A stretch of DNA of 64,000 nucleotides from Acidobacteriaceae bacterium UBA1307 (GTDB taxonomy: Bacteria; Acidobacteriota; Terriglobia; Terriglobales; Acidobacteriaceae): contig DBTV01000031.1 of NCBI GenBank assembly GCA_002307235.1, positions 71,936 to 135,935 of the forward strand, in the 5' to 3' direction. The notes under the pieces were generated by a model. It was not told the DNA's origin. It did no database searches and saw nothing but the letters and a program-made list of their open reading frames with translations. Below are positions 43,268 to 51,466 of the stretch, one piece after another; position 1 is the first letter of the stretch, and each line of letters starts with the position of its first letter. The position numbers were made by a program, and so were the translations under genes.

Positions 43268-44905
43268 TTAGAACCTGTCTTTGTCTTGAAATGGGTAGCG
43301 ATGGCCAGCGCGATACAACCAGACCAAAAGCCCCACAGAAAGTATGGCACACACCCAGGCAAACAGATCACCGGCAACGCTATAGAAGGTGCGCCCGTTC
43401 CGGAATCCGTATCCGGCAGCCAGCGACGAGCCCATGTGGCGTGGAATCGACTGCCGCACCTGTCCATAAGGGTCAATCACCGCCGTCACCCCGTTATTCG
43501 TATCCCTGAGAATCCAGCGCCGGTTCTCGATCGCCCGCATCCGCGCCATGTTCAGATGCTGCCACGGCGCGCTCGTGTCCCCGTACCAGCCGTCATCGGA
43601 GAGATTCACAAAGACCTCGGCCCCGTTCCTCGCAAACTGCCGGACCTCGTCGGCGAAGACGGCCTCGTAGCAGATAAAGACGCCGTATTTGTGCCCGTTC
43701 AGCACAAAAACCTTGCGCTCGCTGCCTCGGTCAAAACGCGAAACCTTGCCCGTCAGCTTCCGCGCAAAGAACAGAAACCGCTGAAACGGCACATATTCGC
43801 CAAAGGGAACCAGATGGATCTTGTCGTAGCGGCCCACCGTCTGGCCACCCGCGACAACCTCGGCCGAGTTGAACTCGCGCCAATCCTTCACGGTTTCATC
43901 AAACTCAGTGCCAATCGAGCCAACCACCAGCGGAGCCTGCGCCGCAGCGGCGACGGCCTTCAAAGCCTGCTGAAAACGCGCATCGCTTTCGAAAAACGGC
44001 GCGGGCGACTCGGGCCAGGCCACCAGATCGGCATGCCCACCACCCGGTGCACAGTGCGTCGCACCCTCGGCCGCGCCGGTTTCGGGAATCCCGGCAATAA
44101 AGGGAGTGCAGGGCTGCGCCGCGCGAGCCACGAAATCCCCTATGTGGCTCTGCCACTCCCCGGGCGCCATCCACATCCCCGTGCCGCCCACGTCAAGATT
44201 AGGCTGCAGCAACACGGCTGTGGCCGTCGCCGCAGGCCGCGCGGGCGCCACAACCAGCCCCAACGCGGCGACGAGCAACAGCACGCCCGCCAAGGCCAGC
44301 ATACGCACGCGCGCCGTGCGCGAGGCCAACAACAGACCGGCGGCCAGCAAAGCATTCAGCGCAACCAACAGAAAACTCAGTCCATAAACGCCGGTCCAGG
44401 GGGCCAACTGCGTCAACAGGGCGTTGTCTACCTGCGAATAACCAAGCTGATCCCAGGGGACGCTGGTCACGCGGCTGGCAGCCAATTCGAGCGCGACCCA
44501 GAGCAGGGGCGCGGCGGCCAGGGCCAACCTGTTTCCGGCACGATTCCTGACCCAAACCAGAAGAAGCCCAAAGAAACCACTGTAGAGACCGAGGACGAGA
44601 CTGAAGGCCAGCAGCAGCAACTCCGGCGCAGCCGGGGGCATATCACCGTACTGCATCATGGTGTCGCGCACCCAGGCGCAGTTGAGCATAACCCACAAGA
44701 CGCCAAAGAGATAGCCGAGCTGAAATCCACGACGCGGGGTACGTTCGCCCCTCAGCAGCGCCACCAGAAGCGGCACCAGAGCGAACCAGGCAAACAGCGA
44801 GCGCCAGGCCGGCATCGGTCCGTTCCAGGGAAAAGGCAACTCCAACAGCACGGCCGCAGCGACGGAGGCGGCCCAGGGAGCCAAGGTCTTTGAAAAACGG
44901 TGCAT
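43268..44905 (-). CDS. lnt: Apolipoprotein N-acyltransferase
   Basis: The 545-residue inner-membrane enzyme adds the third acyl chain to lipoproteins. Several hydrophobic segments occupy the first 220 residues and one closes the C-terminus. Between them is the nitrilase-like domain with the catalytic triad: Glu in LVAWPESPAPFF (about 297), Lys in RYDKIHLVPFGEYVPF (about 362) and Cys in GVFICYEAVFADE (about 412). DDGWYGDTSAPWQHL matches the essential loop near the active site. Length is normal (about 510-550). Its presence implies triacylated lipoproteins and a diderm envelope. prfB follows 10 bases later. Confidence 0.95.
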   Translation of the reverse strand: MHRFSKTLAPWAASVAAAVLLELPFPWNGPMPAWRSLFAWFALVPLLVALLRGERTPRRGFQLGYLFGVLWVMLNCAWVRDTMMQYGDMPPAAPELLLLAFSLVLGLYSGFFGLLLVWVRNRAGNRLALAAAPLLWVALELAASRVTSVPWDQLGYSQVDNALLTQLAPWTGVYGLSFLLVALNALLAAGLLLASRTARVRMLALAGVLLLVAALGLVVAPARPAATATAVLLQPNLDVGGTGMWMAPGEWQSHIGDFVARAAQPCTPFIAGIPETGAAEGATHCAPGGGHADLVAWPESPAPFFESDARFQQALKAVAAAAQAPLVVGSIGTEFDETVKDWREFNSAEVVAGGQTVGRYDKIHLVPFGEYVPFQRFLFFARKLTGKVSRFDRGSERKVFVLNGHKYGVFICYEAVFADEVRQFARNGAEVFVNLSDDGWYGDTSAPWQHLNMARMRAIENRRWILRDTNNGVTAVIDPYGQVRQSIPRHMGSSLAAGYGFRNGRTFYSVAGDLFAWVCAILSVGLLVWLYRAGHRYPFQDKDRF

Positions 44906-45142
44906 ACAGAGCCGAGTGTAGCGCAGACGACGGAAAAACCCGGAGCTTCAACGCCACTTTTCATCGGTTTTTTCGCATCAAAAGCGGCTTTTTCGAGGTA
45001 ATTTCATGCGCAAATCAGCCTCCCAACGTGCATTTTGGAGCTGTTTTCCATCAAAACTCCGTCGAAAATCACGGAATATTCTGGTCCAAAACTGCCAAAT
45101 TTCTCACTTCCCACGCACCAGGGCGAGAAAAATTCCGCCTTC

Positions 45143-45156
45143 CACACATACGTGTG
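45143..45156 (+). repeat. Short palindrome upstream of a small membrane-protein gene
   Basis: CACACATACGTGTG is a 5-bp stem around ATAC, 25 bases before the start at 45181, and could be an operator. A TACAAT hexamer (45169-45174) ends only 6 bases before that ATG, with no matching -35 box. Confidence 0.35.
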
Positions 45157-45180
45157 CAGATTCAGACATACAATCTGGAT

Positions 45181-45309
45181 ATGTCCCTTGCAGTTTTCGG
45201 AATGCGCGCGCTCGAGGTCCTGTTCTTTACCGGGCTGGTCGGCTCAACCGTTGTGGTGCTTATCAGTTTTGTCGAAGACGGCAGTGAACTGTTCGGCAAA
45301 AAGGAATAG
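45181..45309 (+). CDS. 42-residue single-helix membrane peptide
   Basis: The small frame encodes one hydrophobic helix (about residues 9-29, LEVLFFTGLVGSTVVVLIS) followed by FVEDGSELFGKKE. The charged end after the helix and the even codon pattern look like a real small membrane protein. There is no clear ribosome site (only GGAT touching the start), so leaderless initiation is possible. The 275 bases upstream, back to the lnt start, hold no other gene. It may act with the neighbouring permease, whose promoter lies just downstream. Function unknown. Confidence 0.55.
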   Translation: MSLAVFGMRALEVLFFTGLVGSTVVVLISFVEDGSELFGKKE

Positions 45310-45361
45310 TTGTACCACACACTGCTCATTGCGTCCGGGCATTTTGCTTATTCTTCGCTTT

Positions 45362-45390
45362 TTGACAGTCGCCCAGTTGGGCACTAGACT
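45362..45390 (+). promoter_or_regulatory. Predicted sigma-70 promoter of the APC permease gene
   Basis: A perfect TTGACA (45362-45367), a 17-base spacer, then TAGACT (45385-45390), 76 bases before the start at 45467. Confidence 0.65.
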
Positions 45391-45466
45391 CAGCGGAGAG
45401 CGGACGATCTTCCAGTCCACTCAAAAAATCTTTTAGCATTGCCGGCAAGGCTCCGGCTTCATCACG

Positions 45467-47842
45467 ATGGCATCTACTCGAACGACCGTAGCCCCTCCGT
45501 CCAACCGCGTGCGGCTGATCGTAGCATCCTCGGTGATGCTTACCTTCATCTCATTCTGGCGTGCCGCAGCGATTGTACTTTGCGATTTAGGCTCATCGGC
45601 ATTTTATGCAGGCGGCATCGCCGAACAGGCGATTGGCGCATCGGCGCCCTGGTTCATTCTGGGCATCATGTTGTTCAGCTTTGCGGTGCGCGCGGTCTAC
45701 GTCGAAAGCTGTTCGATGTTCACCCGATCGGGTGTTTACCGCGTGGTCAAAGAAGCGCTGGGAGGCGGGTTCGCCAAGCTCTCGGTCTCGGCGCTGATGT
45801 TCGACTACATTCTGACCGGCCCGATCTCGGGCGTTTCCGCCGGCCAGTACATTACCGGCCTGATGAATGAATTGCTGGTGGTGGCCAACACCAGCCACTG
45901 GCTTCCTCCAGCCCTGATGGATACGCAGGGCAATCCCTTCCAGTTCAACATGGATCACACCGCGGCCTTTTTTGCCGCGGCGGTGACGATCTATTACTGG
46001 TGGGAAAACATCAAGGGCATCGAAGAGTCAAGCGAGCGGGCGTTACAGGTCATGAAGATCACCTCGGTGATGGTGGTCATCATGTTGATCTGGGGCGCAT
46101 ACACGGTGCTAACCAAGGGCGCGCATGTGCCGCCACCACCGACGGTCTCGAACCTGAAGTTCAGCGATGACGCGCTGGGATTTCTGAAGGGAACCTCGCT
46201 GGTTCCACTGCTGGGCCTGTTCGGCATTCTGATGGCCTTTGGCCACTCGCTGCTGGCGATGAGCGGCGAAGAGACGCTGGCGCAGGTCAATCGCGAGATC
46301 GAGCATCCGAAGCTGAAGAACCTGAAGCGGGCGGCCTTCGTGATCGCCATCTACAGCCTGATCTTCACCGGCGGCGCGACGCTGCTGGCCTCGATGCTGA
46401 TTCCCGACGGACCGCGCACGACGATCTATCAGGACAATCTGATTGCCGGCATTGCGATGTTTCTGGCCGGGCCGATGTTCTGGCGCATCGCCTTCCGCAT
46501 CTTCGTGGTGATTGTCGGCTTTCTGATTCTGTCGGGCGCCATCAACACCTCGATGATCGGCTCAACCGGCGTGCTGATGCGCGTAGCCGAGGACGGCGTG
46601 CTGACGGACTGGTTCCGCAAGCCGCACGCCAAGTACGGCACCAGCTACCGCATCGTCAATCTGGTTTTTGTGCTGCAGATGTTCACGATCATCGTCACCC
46701 GGGGCAATGTGATTACCCTGGGCGAGGCGTATGCCTTCGGTGTGATCTGGTCGTTTACCCTGAACTGCCTGGCGATGCTGGTGCTGCGCTGGAAGTACAA
46801 GGGGGAGCGCGGCTGGAAGGTTCCGCCGAACATCCATATTGGCAAGATCGAGATTCCGTTGGGCATGCTCAGCGTCTTTCTGGTGCTGTTCTCGACGGCG
46901 ATCACGAATCTATTCACAAAGTCAGTCGCAACGATCAGCGGCATCATCTTCGCGACGGCCTTCTTCGTGATCTTCTCCATCTCCGAAAAGATCAACCTGC
47001 GCAGACACGCGTTGACGGCGCGACAGATGAAGGACCACTTCCAACTCGAACACCAGGACACGATCAATCGCGAATCGACGGCGATCCGGCCGGGCGCGGT
47101 GGTGGTGACGATGCGCGACATCGCCAATCCGCTGGCGCTGAAATGGACGCTGGCCCGGACCAGCACCGAAGAGCGCGACGTGGTGGTGATCAGCGTGCGC
47201 ATGATGGGTGCCGGTGGCCCGGAGTATCTGAACGCCGATCAGCAGAGTTTCAGCGAGCACGAGCAGATGATCTTTACCAAGGCCGTTTCGGTGGCCGAGA
47301 GCTTCGGCAAAAAGGTCTCGCTGCTGGTGGTTCCGGCCAACGACGTCTTTGCGGCGCTGGTGCAGACGGCGAACTCGCTCGAGGTGGACTCGGTGGTCTC
47401 GGGCATCTCGAACTCGATGAGCGCCGAGGATCAGGCCTTCCGCATGGGCCAGGCCTGGGAGGCGCTGCCAGAGCCGAAGCGGCAGTTCAACTTCTATGTG
47501 ATCGGACCGGCGAGCGAGAGCAAGGTCTTCTACATCGGGCCGCATGCCCCGTCGCTGTCACCGGACGACGTGCAACTGGTGCACCGGCTCTGGCTGAACA
47601 TGAAGCGCGATCCGTCGGTGAGCGACCTGCACCACAGCGACATCATCACCTATGCGCTGACGCGGCTGGCAGGCAACTACGCGCGAGAGAAGGACGAGAT
47701 TCTGCGCGATCTGCGCAACTATCGTGCCAACCGCGCGCCGAGCGGGCTGCGATTCGGCTCGCAGGATGTTCCGGGAATTCCGGCCACCTCGGCCAGCTCG
47801 GAGACGCCGATGCGCGCCATCAAGCAGACACAGGACCAGTAG
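45467..47842 (+). CDS. APC-superfamily amino acid permease with cytoplasmic Rossmann-like domain
   Basis: The 791-residue protein has about twelve hydrophobic segments in its first 510 residues. The APC core features include FWRAAAIVLCDLGSSAFYAGG in the first helix region, the amphipathic GEETLAQVNREIEHPKLKNL after a glycine-rich helix, and NTSMIGSTGVLMRVAEDGVL in the eighth. The following 280 residues are soluble, with alternating strands and helices (ERDVVVISVRMMGAG, FGKKVSLLVVPANDVFAALV, QFNFYVIGP) reminiscent of a universal-stress-protein-like fold. Such tails on APC transporters may sense nucleotides or second messengers. The substrate is unknown; amino acids are the family default. It has its own promoter and terminator. 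Confidence 0.85.
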   Translation: MASTRTTVAPPSNRVRLIVASSVMLTFISFWRAAAIVLCDLGSSAFYAGGIAEQAIGASAPWFILGIMLFSFAVRAVYVESCSMFTRSGVYRVVKEALGGGFAKLSVSALMFDYILTGPISGVSAGQYITGLMNELLVVANTSHWLPPALMDTQGNPFQFNMDHTAAFFAAAVTIYYWWENIKGIEESSERALQVMKITSVMVVIMLIWGAYTVLTKGAHVPPPPTVSNLKFSDDALGFLKGTSLVPLLGLFGILMAFGHSLLAMSGEETLAQVNREIEHPKLKNLKRAAFVIAIYSLIFTGGATLLASMLIPDGPRTTIYQDNLIAGIAMFLAGPMFWRIAFRIFVVIVGFLILSGAINTSMIGSTGVLMRVAEDGVLTDWFRKPHAKYGTSYRIVNLVFVLQMFTIIVTRGNVITLGEAYAFGVIWSFTLNCLAMLVLRWKYKGERGWKVPPNIHIGKIEIPLGMLSVFLVLFSTAITNLFTKSVATISGIIFATAFFVIFSISEKINLRRHALTARQMKDHFQLEHQDTINRESTAIRPGAVVVTMRDIANPLALKWTLARTSTEERDVVVISVRMMGAGGPEYLNADQQSFSEHEQMIFTKAVSVAESFGKKVSLLVVPANDVFAALVQTANSLEVDSVVSGISNSMSAEDQAFRMGQAWEALPEPKRQFNFYVIGPASESKVFYIGPHAPSLSPDDVQLVHRLWLNMKRDPSVSDLHHSDIITYALTRLAGNYAREKDEILRDLRNYRANRAPSGLRFGSQDVPGIPATSASSETPMRAIKQTQDQ

Positions 47843-47858
47843 GCGGTTCTTCTGCCCA

Positions 47859-47910
47859 CGAAAAGCGGCGACTCTCTTGCGAGGGTCGCCGCTTTTCGTT
47901 GTGCTTTTTT
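47859..47910 (+). terminator. Terminator after the APC permease
   Basis: A perfect 14-bp stem (CGAAAAGCGGCGAC 47859-47872 with 47885-47898) with a 12-base loop is followed by a T-rich stretch ending in six T. Confidence 0.85.
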
Positions 47911-47914
47911 GCGG

Positions 47915-47930
47915 CCCGACTGAAGTCGGG
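47915..47930 (+). repeat. REP-like hairpin with TGAA loop
   Basis: CCCGACTGAAGTCGGG forms a 6-bp stem around TGAA, in the same style as the palindromes near the RAYT gene and at 8.6-8.8 kb. Confidence 0.6.
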
Positions 47931-48008
47931 TCCTGACACAAAACTTTTTACGAATGATGGGAGGAGTGGGCACCGTTCGCTCGGGATGCCCGCCGTGATC
48001 GCAGGTTT

Positions 48009-48707
48009 TCAGGCGGAGTAGCTTGCGCCGGGCTTCCAGCGGACAATGTCGACGGTGGGAGCGACGAGCGCGGCGAGCTCCTCCGGGGTTCCCTTGAGCG
48101 GCGGGAAGGTGCCGAAGTGCATGGGCAGAACGGTTTTGACGGCGAGCAAGCTGGTGGCGAGCGCCGCCTCGCGCGGGCCCATGGTGTAGTGACCGCCGAT
48201 GGGCAGCAGAGCGACCGAGGGACGATAGAGATCGCCGATGATCTTCATGTCGCCGAAGACCGCCGTATCGCCCGCATGGTAGAGCGTCACGCCGCCGGAG
48301 ACGGCGAGCACGAAGCCGGCAGCCGTACCGGCATAGTGGATGCCGTCGGCGTCCTGAATCGAGGATGAGTGCTTGGCCTCGACCATGGTGGCATCGACGT
48401 CACCGAGGCGCACCGTGCCGCCGAGGCTCATGCCGATGGTCGAAGCGGCGCCGTGGGTGCCCATGTAGAGCGCCAGCTCGTGAATGGCGACGATGGTTGC
48501 GCCGGTTTTGGCGGCCAGCGGCAGGGCATCCGCAACGTGATCGGTATGGCCATGGGTGAGGAGGATGAAGTCGATCTTTTCTGGCAGCGCGAAGCCCTGG
48601 GGATAGGATGGATTCTGCGCGATGAAGGGATCGATCAGCAGCGTCGTGGACGGGGACTGAATGAGGACGGTCGAGTGACCGAGCCAGGTAATGCGGGTTG
48701 AGCTCAT
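48009..48707 (-). CDS. UPF0173-type metal-dependent hydrolase (MBL fold)
   Basis: The 232-residue protein is a compact metallo-beta-lactamase-fold hydrolase. The N-terminus ITWLGHSTVLIQS is typical of UPF0173. The metal site is LTHGHTDHVADA, further ligands lie in VTLYHAGDTAVFGDM, and VLPMHFGTFPPLKG is the C-terminal histidine segment. No insertion or fusion is present. The physiological substrate of UPF0173 proteins is not known. It is the last gene of a minus-strand series (bactofilin, methyltransferase-like protein, this gene) with short gaps. Confidence 0.92.
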   Translation of the reverse strand: MSSTRITWLGHSTVLIQSPSTTLLIDPFIAQNPSYPQGFALPEKIDFILLTHGHTDHVADALPLAAKTGATIVAIHELALYMGTHGAASTIGMSLGGTVRLGDVDATMVEAKHSSSIQDADGIHYAGTAAGFVLAVSGGVTLYHAGDTAVFGDMKIIGDLYRPSVALLPIGGHYTMGPREAALATSLLAVKTVLPMHFGTFPPLKGTPEELAALVAPTVDIVRWKPGASYSA

Positions 48708-48760
48708 GCGGGCTCCTCCTTGCCTTTATTGTGACGCAAGCGGAGCCCCCACGCGAAAGA

Positions 48761-49414
48761 TCATCGGGTAATGATGACCTCGGAGACGCTGTCTTTGGCC
48801 AGGAACTGGCGGAAGCCGGACCAGCCGGCAAACAGGCGCTCGATGCTGCGGTTGGTGAAGGCCCGCTGGATGGGGAAGGCCTCGGACTCCTGAATCTCAA
48901 CCTCGTCGCCGGTGGTGAGATGGAAGCGACAATGGGTGGTTTCGTCGCCCTGGATGCGGGTGTGGAAGAGCGCAAAGACCTGTCCGCCGGGGTTCATCGC
49001 GGCAAACAGATGCGCGACGACGGGGGCGACCAGCGGCTCGGGCAGATAGTCGAGCGAGGTCCACAGAAAGACGATGTCGAAGTTGCGTCCGGCAAAGTTG
49101 AGGCTCTGCTCAAGAAAGCCCTCGACATCCCAGATGGGATGGCCCTCCTCGTCGTTGCCGGTGATCCAGTTCTGGGTGCAGGCGTCGTGGACCAGGTCAG
49201 AGAGAAAGACGCTGTGGCCCAGGCCGGTCAGATAGTTAATGTTGCCGGGCGAGGTGTAGCCAACATCAATGGTGTTCAGACCTTGCTCATTCTGCAGGCG
49301 CTGGCGCAGCACCGCCCAGCCGCCAGAATGGCGGGGATATTTCGGCCCCGTAGGGCCGGTCGGCACAATCACCGGCTCGGTTTTCTGCTTTTTGCCGAAG
49401 AAAAGATTCAGCAA
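48761..49414 (-). CDS. Methyltransferase-like (degenerate SAM-fold) protein
   Basis: The 217-residue protein appears to start at a TTG (49414) with AAGGGG about 9 bases upstream. The order of strands suggests a class I methyltransferase fold: NTIDVGYTSPGNINYLTGLG at the SAM-binding turn, VFLSDLVHD at strand 2, FDIVFLWTSLDYLPEPL at strand 4 and GGQVFALFHTR at strand 5. The glycine motif GxGxG is missing (VGYTSPGN), so SAM binding is uncertain. A very short proline-rich N-terminus precedes the fold. It lies between a bactofilin gene and a hydrolase gene. Activity unknown. Confidence 0.7.
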   Translation of the reverse strand: MLNLFFGKKQKTEPVIVPTGPTGPKYPRHSGGWAVLRQRLQNEQGLNTIDVGYTSPGNINYLTGLGHSVFLSDLVHDACTQNWITGNDEEGHPIWDVEGFLEQSLNFAGRNFDIVFLWTSLDYLPEPLVAPVVAHLFAAMNPGGQVFALFHTRIQGDETTHCRFHLTTGDEVEIQESEAFPIQRAFTNRSIERLFAGWSGFRQFLAKDSVSEVIITR

Positions 49415-49455
49415 CCCTCATTCCCCTTCACTTCGATCCAACTAGACCGAGGCCG

Positions 49456-49845
49456 TTAAAAGATACCGCCCGACTGTTGCGGAGCATTGACAGCGACGGT
49501 GGTGGTTTTTGCCGCGGACTGCGTCAGATCGACCTTGCCGCGGAAGACGGCATTGTCTTCAACAGCCAGGCGCAGAGCGCGGATGTCGCCCTCGACGGTG
49601 CAACCGGCGCGCAGTTCAACGCGACCGCTGGCCGAGACATTGCCCTTGACAGTGCCAAGAATGAGCACATCGCGGGCCGATATATCGGCAGCCACATTCG
49701 CGTGCTGGCCGATGGTCAGGCGGCTTTCCGAAAGACGCACAGTTCCCTCGACGCGGCCGTCGACAATCAGATCTTCGCTACCCTGTACTTCACCGCGAAT
49801 CACAACAGTTTTTCCGATTCGTGCCGGAGCATTTTCTGCAACCAT
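49456..49845 (-). CDS. Bactofilin (polymer-forming cytoskeletal protein)
   Basis: The 129-residue protein starts at the ATG at 49845, with AAAGGAAT upstream; upstream extension is not conserved in style. The central 90 residues are a right-handed beta-helix built of short repeats (TVVIRGEVQGSEDLIVDG, RVEGTVRL, ISARDVLILGTVKGNV, CTVEGDIRA) with the hydrophobic periodicity of bactofilins. Short disordered ends carry Thr, Val and Gln. Bactofilins polymerise without nucleotide and organise envelope enzymes or cell shape. No peptidoglycan hydrolase partner is adjacent. Confidence 0.9.
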   Translation of the reverse strand: MVAENAPARIGKTVVIRGEVQGSEDLIVDGRVEGTVRLSESRLTIGQHANVAADISARDVLILGTVKGNVSASGRVELRAGCTVEGDIRALRLAVEDNAVFRGKVDLTQSAAKTTTVAVNAPQQSGGIF

Positions 49846-50005
49846 CGTTTGATTCCTTTCGATACAGCGCAAAGAACCTCTGCCCGCACTATACGCAAGT
49901 TTACCGCGTGCAGCAATCGCAGAATCCCATAGAAAGCAAAAGAGAATCCCTCTTCGCAATCCTACGTCGAAAGGAATGGGGCACAATAAAGAAAAAGGGG
50001 AAGAA

Positions 50006-50869
50006 ATGTCCGCGCCACGAACCTACCTGCGCCGTTGGTCGATGTTGCTGGGTCTTGCCCTCTGCGCTGCCACAGCACAGGCGAAAAGCGGCAGCGCGCA
50101 CCAGGAGCCGCTGACGGCCGCGCAGGCCCAGTCACTGGTGGACCGCGCCTTTGCCGCCGAATCGCGCGCGGCACTCGACCAGAACCGTCCCATGCGCTAC
50201 CTGCTGCGCAAAGCGACACCGCGGCTGGCAACGAGCAAGGAGATCATCGAAACGCGCGAGGGCGCGGTGGCACGGCTGGTGGCGCAGAACGGGCAGCCGC
50301 TGAACGCCTTCGATGAACAGCGCGAGATGCAGCGGCTCGACGGTCTGGCACAGTCGCCCAGCCAGCAATCACGCCGCAAGCACAGCGCCGACAACGACGC
50401 GCGGATGGTGCTGAAGATTCTGCGCACGATTCCCCGCGCGTTTTTGTTTCAATACGAGGGAGCGGCCATTGCACCGAACGGGCGGGCGATCCAGAAATAC
50501 TGCTTTCGGCCGAACCCGGGCTTTGAGCCGCCGGATATGGAAACGGCGGTGCTGAAGTCGATGACGGGCGAGTTGTGGATTGATGCGAATGAGGAGCGCG
50601 TGGTGCGCATCGCAGGCTCTCTGCAGCAGGACACGAACTTTGCCTGGGGAATTTTGGGCAAGCTGAACAAGGGCGGCTGGCTGGTGATCGATCAGGCGGA
50701 AGTCGCCAACCACGAGTGGCGCATCACGCGCGTGCAACTGAAGATGAACCTGCGGATTCTCTTCAAGACCAAGATCTTCGACACTGACGAGACGATGACG
50801 AACTACGCGCCCGTCGCAGCCGGACTCGATTACCGGCAGGCGATCCAGATGCTGCGCAGCGGTCGATAG
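50006..50869 (+). CDS. Secreted protein of unknown function
   Basis: The 287-residue protein starts at the ATG at 50006, with AGGGGAAG just upstream, and has a signal peptide (MSAPRTYLRRWSMLLGLALC, cleavage near AQA). The mature region begins with a helical, charged part (40-130) and ends with beta strands (KSMTGELWIDANEERVVRI, LVIDQAEVANHEWRIT). That last part recalls outer-membrane lipoprotein-sorting LolA/LolB-like or DUF-type sheets (ELWIDANEERVVRIAG), as in proteins that measure lipid or polymer carriers. No catalytic motif is seen. It converges on atpE with a shared terminator. Function not assigned. Confidence 0.72.
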   Translation: MSAPRTYLRRWSMLLGLALCAATAQAKSGSAHQEPLTAAQAQSLVDRAFAAESRAALDQNRPMRYLLRKATPRLATSKEIIETREGAVARLVAQNGQPLNAFDEQREMQRLDGLAQSPSQQSRRKHSADNDARMVLKILRTIPRAFLFQYEGAAIAPNGRAIQKYCFRPNPGFEPPDMETAVLKSMTGELWIDANEERVVRIAGSLQQDTNFAWGILGKLNKGGWLVIDQAEVANHEWRITRVQLKMNLRILFKTKIFDTDETMTNYAPVAAGLDYRQAIQMLRSGR

Positions 50870-50881
50870 CGCCGTTGAGTG

Positions 50882-50920
50882 CACGAAAAAAGCGACACCC
50901 GAGGGTGCCGCTTTTTCGTG
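50882..50920. terminator. Bidirectional terminator between the secreted-protein gene and atpE
   Basis: CACGAAAAAAGCG-A-CACC pairs with GGTG-C-CGCTTTTTCGTG, one mismatch and a short GAG-containing loop. A- and T-runs on the two arms suit both convergent transcripts. Confidence 0.85.
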
Positions 50921-50951
50921 TTCCCTTGTGTGGCCCGTGGGCCACGGCCGA

Positions 50952-51248
50952 CTACATCTTGGCGAAAACGATGGCCAGCGTGAACAGGGTCAGCGACTCA
51001 ATGAGAGCCAGACCGAGGATGAGGAAGGTGAAGATGTTCGAACGGGCGCCAGGGTTGCGCGCCAGGGCCTCGACGGCCGAACCGACTGCGTGACCTTCGC
51101 CGATGCCGCACAGACCCGCGGCCAGACCCATGCCGAGACCGGCACCGATCGGCACCAGGTTGATGGCCGAAGAACCACCATCAGCAAACGCCGGAATGGC
51201 AAAACAAAGAGCCGCAAGGGCCATGAATACATACTGGAGCTTCTTCAT
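50952..51248 (-). CDS. atpE: ATP synthase F0 subunit c
   Basis: The 98-residue protein forms the rotor ring. It starts at the ATG at 51248, with AGGAG 6 bases upstream. An N-terminal signal-like segment (1-23, ending AFADGG) precedes the two-helix hairpin, as in some other c subunits. The ion-binding carboxylate is Glu84 in LALIESLTLF. In the first helix, GIGEGHAVGSAVEALARNP places Glu51 where Ilyobacter has Gln32, giving two carboxylates at the site. It is the last gene of the minus-strand F0 operon, 218 bases after atpB, with a heptad-repeat array between. Confidence 0.95.
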   Translation of the reverse strand: MKKLQYVFMALAALCFAIPAFADGGSSAINLVPIGAGLGMGLAAGLCGIGEGHAVGSAVEALARNPGARSNIFTFLILGLALIESLTLFTLAIVFAKM

Positions 51249-51366
51249 GTGTTTCTCCTGCAATCCTATGAATTGCTGCGAGTGGGTGGTTGAGGCTCAC
51301 CGAGCTGGCCCCCTCACGCTTGCAGCCACCGTTGATCCAGAGCGGATGCGACTCCGGCGGGATGTC

Positions 51367-51462
51367 TTTAGCCTTTAGCTGTGAGCCTCTAGCTCCTAGC
51401 TGTTAGCTCTTAGCTTTTTTGTGTGTCCAAGCTGGGAGCTCATGGCTGATGGCTAAAAGCTG
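51367..51462 (+). repeat. Period-7 repeat array with inverted arm between atpB and atpE
   Basis: Seven head-to-tail heptads of the form NNTAGCY occupy 51367-51415 (TTTAGCC, TTTAGCT, GTGAGCC, TCTAGCT, CCTAGCT, GTTAGCT, CTTAGCT). After a short T-rich spacer, four more heptads (51435-51462, GGAGCTC, ATGGCTG, ATGGCTA, AAAGCTG) read as the same motif on the opposite strand. The array ends 4 bases from the atpB stop codon. Confidence 0.8.
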
Positions 51463-51466
51463 CCTT

